Part shown: piece by piece, positions 5,026-9,290 of the stretch
How the letters are laid out: every line of letters begins with the position of its first letter
How positions within the stretch are numbered: position 1 is the stretch's first letter
From: an uncultured Actinomyces sp.
GTDB lineage: Bacteria; Actinomycetota; Actinomycetes; Actinomycetales; Actinomycetaceae
Assembly (NCBI GenBank): GCA_900556405.1
Contig: USPB01000075.1
Location: forward strand, 1 to 9,290
Direction of reading: 5' to 3'
Length of the DNA stretch: 9,290 nucleotides
Notes under the pieces: model-generated
What the model saw: the letters and a program-made list of their open reading frames with translations, nothing else
What the model was told of the DNA's origin: nothing
Database searches by the model: none
Translations under genes and position numbers: made by a program

Positions 5026-7017
5026 TCAGTGGTCGACGCCGCCGCTGGAGACCAGGAGGATCTCCTCGTTGTCGAGTCGCGCGAGCGCGCCTTCCAGGGC
5101 CGCCGAGGAGAAGATGCCCTCGTCGCGGGCCTGCAGGAGGGCGTCGCGCTGAGCGTGGATGGCCTCCAAAGCGAGTTCGCGGATCTGGTCGCGCGTGAAG
5201 GAGTGCTCAACCTCCTCCTCGCTCATGTCGACGGTGCCGTGACCGTCGTCGTCCGTCTCACTCGCGGAAGCCGCGTCCTGGGTGGGGGTGGCCTCGAGAC
5301 CGTCATCCGCGCAATCGGGGCACAGCCCACCGCGGGTGGCCGCGAACTGGGCGGTCGTGTCCTGCAGGATGTCGGTGAGAACGCGGTCGGCCGTACGGGC
5401 AATGCGAGCACTCGCAGCTTCATCCTCAACGGAGACCGCGTGACCGATGCGTGAGAGGGTGCGCGAGACGCCGGCCGACAGCAGGGTCTGTCCGTCGACC
5501 TCGTGGATCGCCTGGGCGAGGGCGGTATCCACCAGCGCGGAGCCCATCACCTTCAGGAGCTTGGCGCGCTCCTCCTCGGAGATATCGCCCGTGGCCATCT
5601 GGGGCTTGACGATGCGAATGAGTCCGGGGAGGGTCAGGCCCTGGATGACGAGAGCGCCGGCCGCGATGAACAGCGCGATCGAGAGCAGGAACGCACGCAT
5701 CGGGGCGTGCGTCGAGATTGTCTGCGCGGCCGCCAGGGTGATGGCACCACGCATACCTGCCCACACGATGACGCTGCCCTCGCGCGGACCCAGCGGCTCG
5801 CTGGCGAAGTAATCCAGGTCAGATCCGCGCATAGCGTTGCGGCGTTCACGACGCTTGAGGCGTCGGCGATAGTGGGCGAGCGCGTTCTCCCAATGCTCGG
5901 GACTCAGGTTGCGCGCTTCGAGCATGTCAGCGTCGACCTCGCAGGCCTCGTTCATGCGCTTCTCGAAGCGCTCGATACGCGTGCTCTCAACCTCGTAGCG
6001 ACGCTTGCGGTGGGTGCGGCGGTGGTCCAGCCAGGCGAGCATGAACGCGATGAACACGGCGCGGATTGCCATGATGAGCGCGCCGAGGGTGACGGCGAGG
6101 AAAGCCGCGAAGGTCAGGCCACCGGAGAACGCGGCGGTCTCCTCGACAATGCCGAAGGCCTGCAGACCCATCGCCAGGAAGATCCCGCTCTCCAGGACGA
6201 GGGTCATGGTCTGCCAGTTCTGCTGGGAGAAACGCCTGTTGGTCGCGGAGATGACGGCCGCGCGGCGACGCGAGACGACCAGGCCGGCGACGACGGCGGC
6301 GACGAGGCCGGAGCCTCCCAGGTGCTCGGCCGGGATCGAGGCGATGAAGGGCATCGTGAAGGAGAAGACCGTGTCCGCTGAGGGTTCCTTGATGAGGGCG
6401 CGCACTCGCACGCCGACTTCGCCAACGACCCATCCGATGGCGGCGGCGATACCGAGCGCAAGAGCGACCTTGCCGATGAGCAGGCCGGGGTTGAGGGCGT
6501 GCTCGTCTGCCGCCAAGCCGGCGTTCATCGCGGCGGACAGGAGGACGAGCGAGGTCGCGTCGTTGAAGAGGCCCTCACCTTCAAGCACCGTAATGATGCG
6601 GTGGGAGACACCGGAGCGTTTCGCGATCGACACGGCGACGGCGTCGGTTGGGGACAGGACCGCGCCCAGGGCGACGCCCCACGGCAGGGAGATCGCGGGC
6701 ACCAGCCAGTTAATGACGAATCCGACCGCGAAGGCCGAGAGGAAGACGAGGGGGATCGCGAGCATCGCGACGGCCTGCATCTCGCGGCGAAAGTCCATCG
6801 TCGGCATGCGCACGGCGGCGGAGAAGAGAAGCGGGGGGAGAACCATCTCCAGGATGATGTGTGGCTCGACTTCGATGGCCGCCACCTGGGGCAGGAAACC
6901 GATCGCCAGTCCAACCGCCAGGAGGATCAGGGGGGATGCCACGCGCACCTTGGGTGCGACGAATTGGCACGCCACGATGATGAGCATTCCGGACAGGGCG
7001 ATGAGAAGGGGATCCAC
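5026..7017 (-). CDS. CPA1/NhaP-type Na+(K+)/H+ antiporter
   Basis: This 663-residue integral membrane protein carries the core CPA1 signatures: PPLLF (61-65), SPTDAVAV (122-129, with the T124-D125 pair of the unwound helix), EGEGLFNDATSLVL (146-159, with N152-D153, the ND motif of electroneutral exchangers) and GMRGAITLAAA (421-431, with conserved R423). Roughly 10-12 membrane helices cover residues 1-330 and 415-470. It should exchange Na+ or K+ for protons across the cytoplasmic membrane, serving pH and salt homeostasis. Two additions stand out: a strongly charged loop of about 80 residues (331-410), and a soluble tail (about 471-663) with an acidic stretch and a CPDC pair (566-569). The GTG start at 7017 is chosen because TACAAT lies at leaderless distance; the next in-frame Met would cut the first helix. 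The ion preference cannot be read from sequence. Confidence 0.93.
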   Translation of the reverse strand: MDPLLIALSGMLIIVACQFVAPKVRVASPLILLAVGLAIGFLPQVAAIEVEPHIILEMVLPPLLFSAAVRMPTMDFRREMQAVAMLAIPLVFLSAFAVGFVINWLVPAISLPWGVALGAVLSPTDAVAVSIAKRSGVSHRIITVLEGEGLFNDATSLVLLSAAMNAGLAADEHALNPGLLIGKVALALGIAAAIGWVVGEVGVRVRALIKEPSADTVFSFTMPFIASIPAEHLGGSGLVAAVVAGLVVSRRRAAVISATNRRFSQQNWQTMTLVLESGIFLAMGLQAFGIVEETAAFSGGLTFAAFLAVTLGALIMAIRAVFIAFMLAWLDHRRTHRKRRYEVESTRIERFEKRMNEACEVDADMLEARNLSPEHWENALAHYRRRLKRRERRNAMRGSDLDYFASEPLGPREGSVIVWAGMRGAITLAAAQTISTHAPMRAFLLSIALFIAAGALVIQGLTLPGLIRIVKPQMATGDISEEERAKLLKVMGSALVDTALAQAIHEVDGQTLLSAGVSRTLSRIGHAVSVEDEAASARIARTADRVLTDILQDTTAQFAATRGGLCPDCADDGLEATPTQDAASASETDDDGHGTVDMSEEEVEHSFTRDQIRELALEAIHAQRDALLQARDEGIFSSAALEGALARLDNEEILLVSSGGVDH

Positions 7018-7023
7018 GGGTCA

Positions 7024-7029
7024 ATTGTA
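7024..7029 (-). promoter_or_regulatory. -10 box of a leaderless promoter for the antiporter gene
   Basis: On the minus strand TACAAT is separated by six bases (TGACCC) from the GTG at 7017, so the G of the start codon would be +1. No Shine-Dalgarno-like sequence precedes the GTG. The site lies within an imperfectly symmetric CAAT-TGT-ATTG stretch (7022-7032). Confidence 0.6.
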
Positions 7030-7080
7030 TTGCGAGCAACCCCGCCAGCGCCGTCACTATCTCACCGCATCAACTACGCG

Positions 7081-7100
7081 CGCCGCGAACTCGCGCGGCG
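7081..7100. repeat. GC-rich inverted repeat in the antiporter/protoglobin divergent spacer
   Basis: CGCCGCG (7081-7087) and CGCGGCG (7094-7100) form a perfect 7-bp stem with a six-base loop. It lies upstream of both divergent promoters, outside both predicted transcripts. It could be a binding site or a DNA cruciform, or a by-product of base composition. Confidence 0.35.
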
Positions 7101-7173
7101 TACCACGCCCCGCCCGCATGGCCTCGACACCATCCCCGAATGTCAAACAGACCCACACGATCAGAGCACGTTG

Positions 7174-7179
7174 TACAAT
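7174..7179 (+). promoter_or_regulatory. -10 box of the protoglobin-ogt operon
   Basis: TACAAT matches the -10 consensus closely (TATAAT with one change) and lies inside the 8-bp palindrome TTGTACAA (7171-7178). Transcription would start near 7186 and give a leader of about 20 nt that contains the AAGGAGG site. No good -35 is found at 16-18 bp, so an activator or an extended -10 may be used. Confidence 0.5.
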
Positions 7180-7193
7180 CGACGCATCGTTTC

Positions 7194-7200
7194 AAGGAGG
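7194..7200 (+). promoter_or_regulatory. Strong ribosome-binding site of the protoglobin gene
   Basis: AAGGAGG is a near-perfect anti-Shine-Dalgarno match with a five-base spacer to the ATG at 7206. It fixes that start over the in-frame upstream ATG at 7140, which lies upstream of the -10 box. It is the strongest translation signal in the window. Confidence 0.9.
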
Positions 7201-7205
7201 TTCTC

Positions 7206-7799
7206 ATGACCGCTTACGACCACTCATCGGGGTACACCTACGGTACCGATGCCGTCCCCACGTCCCCGCTCACACTTGAGGATCTACGCCAGATTGAGGC
7301 CGCCGCGCACGTCCAGCCCGGTGACGCTGAGCTGCTCTCACGAGCCGAACCCATCCTGGCGCCGCATGCCATGGAAATGGTCGACACGTGGCGTGGAATT
7401 CTGGCTCAAAAGACGTATTTGGCAGCCCATTCCGCGCACCCAGATGGACAGCCGAACCCCGAGTACGCCCAGGCGTCAAAGCCCCGCTTCGCCCAGTGGA
7501 TCATCGACATGTGCACGCGCGAGCGGGACCAGGCATGGTTGGACTACCAGTACCTGATCGGCGCACGGCATATGTCCGCAGCGAAGAACGCGGCGGATGG
7601 GGCGGACTCGACTCCATTCGTGCCCCTGCGCTACGTGCTCGCCTTCATCGCTCCGACTGTGGAGGTCGGGCACCGTCTCCTCGCGGAGGGCTTCGAAGGC
7701 GAAGAACTGAGCGCCGTCCGTGATGCCTGGACTCGCGCTGTGACTGTCGCCGTGACAGTGTGGGCGTATGCCTACCGCGATCACCCCGAGCAGTTCTGA
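7206..7799 (+). CDS. Stand-alone protoglobin (globin-coupled-sensor-type heme domain)
   Basis: The 197-residue protein matches the protoglobin family, which binds heme and gases (O2, NO, CO). Features include the N-terminal LTLEDLRQIEAAA segment (22-34), the B-helix region MVDTWRGILA (58-67), FAQWIIDMC (95-103), WLDYQYLIGARHM (111-123) with H122 as likely proximal heme ligand, and the C-terminal VPLRYVLAFIAP (139-150) and AVTVAVTVWAYAY (178-190) helices. It ends right after the globin fold, with no methyl-accepting, cyclase or kinase domain, so it would act as a cytosolic gas-binding or detoxifying protein, or as a sensor through a partner. Arg63 follows W62 where relatives usually have Tyr (B10), which could alter ligand stabilisation. 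The start is fixed by AAGGAGG upstream. The stop lies inside the downstream ogt-like gene, implying an operon with translational coupling. The family is confident; the physiological ligand is not known. Confidence 0.9.
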   Translation: MTAYDHSSGYTYGTDAVPTSPLTLEDLRQIEAAAHVQPGDAELLSRAEPILAPHAMEMVDTWRGILAQKTYLAAHSAHPDGQPNPEYAQASKPRFAQWIIDMCTRERDQAWLDYQYLIGARHMSAAKNAADGADSTPFVPLRYVLAFIAPTVEVGHRLLAEGFEGEELSAVRDAWTRAVTVAVTVWAYAYRDHPEQF

Positions 7800-8373
7800 T
7801 CCGGCACTCGCCTGCTACGTCTCCCCCATCGGCCGCCTGACGCTGGCCGCGCGGGGCGGTGCGCTCATCGGCTTGTGGGGGGCCGGGCAGCGTTTCTTCG
7901 GCTCCCCCTACGGCATCGACGAGGCCGTGGCGCGCTCCGCGCTCGACCTAACCTCGCCCGTTTCCCGGGATGTTATCCTCGCCGAGGCCGGGTGGGGCGA
8001 GGCGGACGCGCGGGCTCTGGGCGCGGCGATGTCCTGGCTCGACGGATACTTCGCGGGCGAGGCCCCCTCCCCCGCCACCGTTCGTCTCGCGCCTGCGGGC
8101 ACGGACTTTCAAAAGCGCGTGTGGGAGGCGATGGACGCTATCCCCTACGGCGCGACGCACACGTACGGGCATCTCGCGGCCACGATGCGGGGCGCGGGCA
8201 TCCCCGCGTCAGCCCAGGCGGTCGGCGGAGCGGTCGGACGCAATCCCCTGCTGCTCATTCGCCCCTGCCACCGTGTTGTGGCCGCGGACGGCCCGGGCGG
8301 CTACGCGGCCGGAGCGGAGGCGAAAGCATGGCTGCTTGCGCACGAGGCAGCCACGGCCTCGTCGGTCAGCTGA
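7768..8373 (+). CDS. ogt: Methylated-DNA--[protein]-cysteine S-methyltransferase (O6-alkylguanine-DNA alkyltransferase)
   Basis: This 201-residue protein is a suicide DNA-repair enzyme that moves the alkyl group from O6-alkylguanine (or O4-alkylthymine) to its own cysteine. The C-terminal half has the helix-turn-helix region FQKRVWEAMDAIPYGATHTYGHLAA (114-138 overall), the asparagine hinge GRNP (N159) and the active site PCHRV (166-170) with acceptor C167; E184 in the AGAEAKAWLL helix fits the conserved Glu of the Cys-His-Glu network. The N-terminal domain has the usual SPIGRLTLAARGGALIGLW strands and an insert of about 30 residues. Two positions look unusual: Gln150 where the DNA-flipping Arg often sits, and Arg165 before the catalytic Pro-Cys. 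The ATG at 7768 overlaps the protoglobin gene by 32 bp and has no strong ribosome-binding site, so translational coupling is likely. Its stop is one base from the convergent membrane-protein stop. Confidence 0.93.
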   Translation: MPTAITPSSSDPALACYVSPIGRLTLAARGGALIGLWGAGQRFFGSPYGIDEAVARSALDLTSPVSRDVILAEAGWGEADARALGAAMSWLDGYFAGEAPSPATVRLAPAGTDFQKRVWEAMDAIPYGATHTYGHLAATMRGAGIPASAQAVGGAVGRNPLLLIRPCHRVVAADGPGGYAAGAEAKAWLLAHEAATASSVS

Positions 8374-8374
8374 C

Positions 8375-9290
8375 TCAGCCGTTCGCCCGGTCTGCCTCAA
8401 TCGCCTGCTCGACCAGGGCCTCGTCAACGGGCAGAGCCTCGCGCGCGTAGGCGGCGGCGTCATCCCGAGTGTCGGCGATCTGCTCGGCGATCGAGTCGGC
8501 CTCGCGGCGCAGCTCGGCCCCATCGAGAACCGAAGCCTGGGCGAGGGTGCGGGCCTGGGCACGGTGCTCGTCCGTGTACTCCAGGTCGTCGGCGTGCTTG
8601 CGCACCATGACGCGGATGAGCTTGCGGCGCAGGTTCTCCTCGCGCAGGACAGCGGAACGCTCCCGCAGCCAGCCGACCGCGAGGACAACGAGGAGGGCGA
8701 CACCCAGCCATCCAATGATCGGATACATCGCGCCGATCAGCTTCTTGAAGCCCATGAAGGAAGCCGCATAGCCAGCCGCAACAACAGCGACGAGGACAAT
8801 GCGCAAACGAGCAGTCGAACCCCCCGAGAAGCGGCGTGCCGTCGAATAGAACAAGGAGAAAGCAGTGTTGTAGATGAGCGCAAAAATGACGAGCGTGTAC
8901 CCAAACGCAAAGGCTGGGTGAACCGAGCGCGCGATCTCCAAAGCCGGCACATCGAAGTTCCAAATGCGATCAACATTGAGATAGAGGGCCACCGCATCCG
9001 CACCGAGGACCAGCGCAATGAGGGCGCCGCCGATATGACCGGCGCGGCGAGCTTCACCGATGCGCAGGATCGATCCACCCAGCACGAAGGCCATCGCGAT
9101 ACCGCCAACGACACACAGCGCAAAGTAGTTAAGCGTGGAAAAAACAAGGTTTGGCAGCGCGGGCGTCACGTTGCGAGCAGCGGCATCGAGCTCAGCAACA
9201 CTCGCGTGTGGGGTTACCAGCGAGTAAATCATCAAGACCGCAATCGCGACCATGATGATCGGCGTGAACACCCCAATCACGTTCATGATG
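8375..9290 (-). CDS. YkvI-family membrane protein, C-terminal part (5' end outside the window)
   Basis: The frame is open through the right edge, so the Met at 9286 is probably internal; about 100 N-terminal residues, including the first helices of the APC-type fold, are expected outside. Numbered from that Met, 303 residues are visible. Six hydrophobic segments (about 4-23, 48-70, 84-102, 122-146, 160-180, 187-206) carry YkvI-like features: the FTPI start, the GGSILRIG helix, the VHPAFAFGYTLVIFALIYNTAFSLFYS block and the FKKLIGAMYPIIGWLG block. YkvI proteins are uncharacterised members of the APC/LeuT-fold superfamily, so a transport role is plausible but no substrate is known. After the last helix comes a charged, helix-prone tail of about 95 residues (208-303), longer than in the Bacillus protein as I recall it. 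The gene converges with the ogt-like gene, leaving one base between stops. Confidence 0.8.
   Translation of the reverse strand, partial: IMNVIGVFTPIIMVAIAVLMIYSLVTPHASVAELDAAARNVTPALPNLVFSTLNYFALCVVGGIAMAFVLGGSILRIGEARRAGHIGGALIALVLGADAVALYLNVDRIWNFDVPALEIARSVHPAFAFGYTLVIFALIYNTAFSLFYSTARRFSGGSTARLRIVLVAVVAAGYAASFMGFKKLIGAMYPIIGWLGVALLVVLAVGWLRERSAVLREENLRRKLIRVMVRKHADDLEYTDEHRAQARTLAQASVLDGAELRREADSIAEQIADTRDDAAAYAREALPVDEALVEQAIEADRANG

Noticed and set aside
5027..5047. A weak hairpin (CAGTGG with CCGCTG) as a terminator for the GNAT gene
   Set aside because: The stem is only six pairs including a G-U, with a nine-base loop and no U-tract, and it lies within the antiporter coding end. The support is too thin.
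4389..5210. A 273-codon minus-strand open frame across the GNAT gene
   Set aside because: It overlaps both the GNAT gene and the end of the antiporter gene, and its product has no recognisable motif.
5503..6381. A 292-codon plus-strand open frame opposite the antiporter (and a further one at 6005-7279)
   Set aside because: Both are antisense to well-conserved CPA1 motifs and have the Arg/Gly/Asp- or Arg/Ala/Ser-biased composition of GC-rich shadows. Neither has recognisable domains.
7140..7205. An upstream ATG that would extend the protoglobin by 22 residues
   Set aside because: It lies upstream of the TACAAT promoter box and would read through the AAGGAGG ribosome-binding site. The extension has no similarity to the family.
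8365..8374. The 10-bp palindrome GTCAGCTGAC at the convergent stop codons
   Set aside because: It is explained by a TGA stop on one strand next to codons on the other; it has no loop and is too short to be a terminator.

Overview
This 9.29-kb window is GC-rich and densely coded, and looks like the chromosome of an actinobacterium. GTG starts, actinobacterial-type -10 boxes (TANNNT), two likely leaderless genes and the protein families all fit. The style suggests Actinomycetaceae (Actinomyces/Schaalia-like), but that is an inference without a database search. I see no rRNA, tRNA, CRISPR array, transposase or integrase, and no gene-free stretch longer than about 220 bases.

Layout from left to right. 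(1) Three minus-strand genes: the first 23 codons of a probable TatD-family hydrolase (1-71, cut by the window edge), a DJ-1/YajL-type protein (114-698), and a very large single-chain ABC transporter (812-4222). A hairpin just after the transporter stop probably ends its transcript, and the DJ-1 gene seems to have its own promoter. (2) A 217-bp divergent spacer leads to a plus-strand GNAT acetyltransferase (4440-5012) with a leaderless-type promoter. (3) A convergent minus-strand CPA1/NhaP-type cation/proton antiporter (5026-7017), also apparently leaderless. (4) A 188-bp divergent spacer with promoters on both sides, then a plus-strand pair: a stand-alone protoglobin (7206-7799) and an O6-alkylguanine-DNA alkyltransferase (7768-8373) overlapping it by 32 bp. 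(5) The C-terminal 300 or so residues of a YkvI-type membrane protein (8375-9290, minus), whose start lies outside the window.

Most genes are ordinary housekeeping, stress or transport functions. The most distinctive object is the ABC transporter. It joins a LolD/MacB-like ATPase to a four-helix MacB/FtsX-type permease whose extracytoplasmic region is about 700 residues long. Within this region are a run of seven pentapeptide-like units, QSG-rich linkers and a nearly charge-free helical stretch. The second point of interest is the translationally overlapping heme-globin/DNA-alkylation-repair pair, which suggests (but does not prove) a shared response to reactive nitrogen or alkylation stress.
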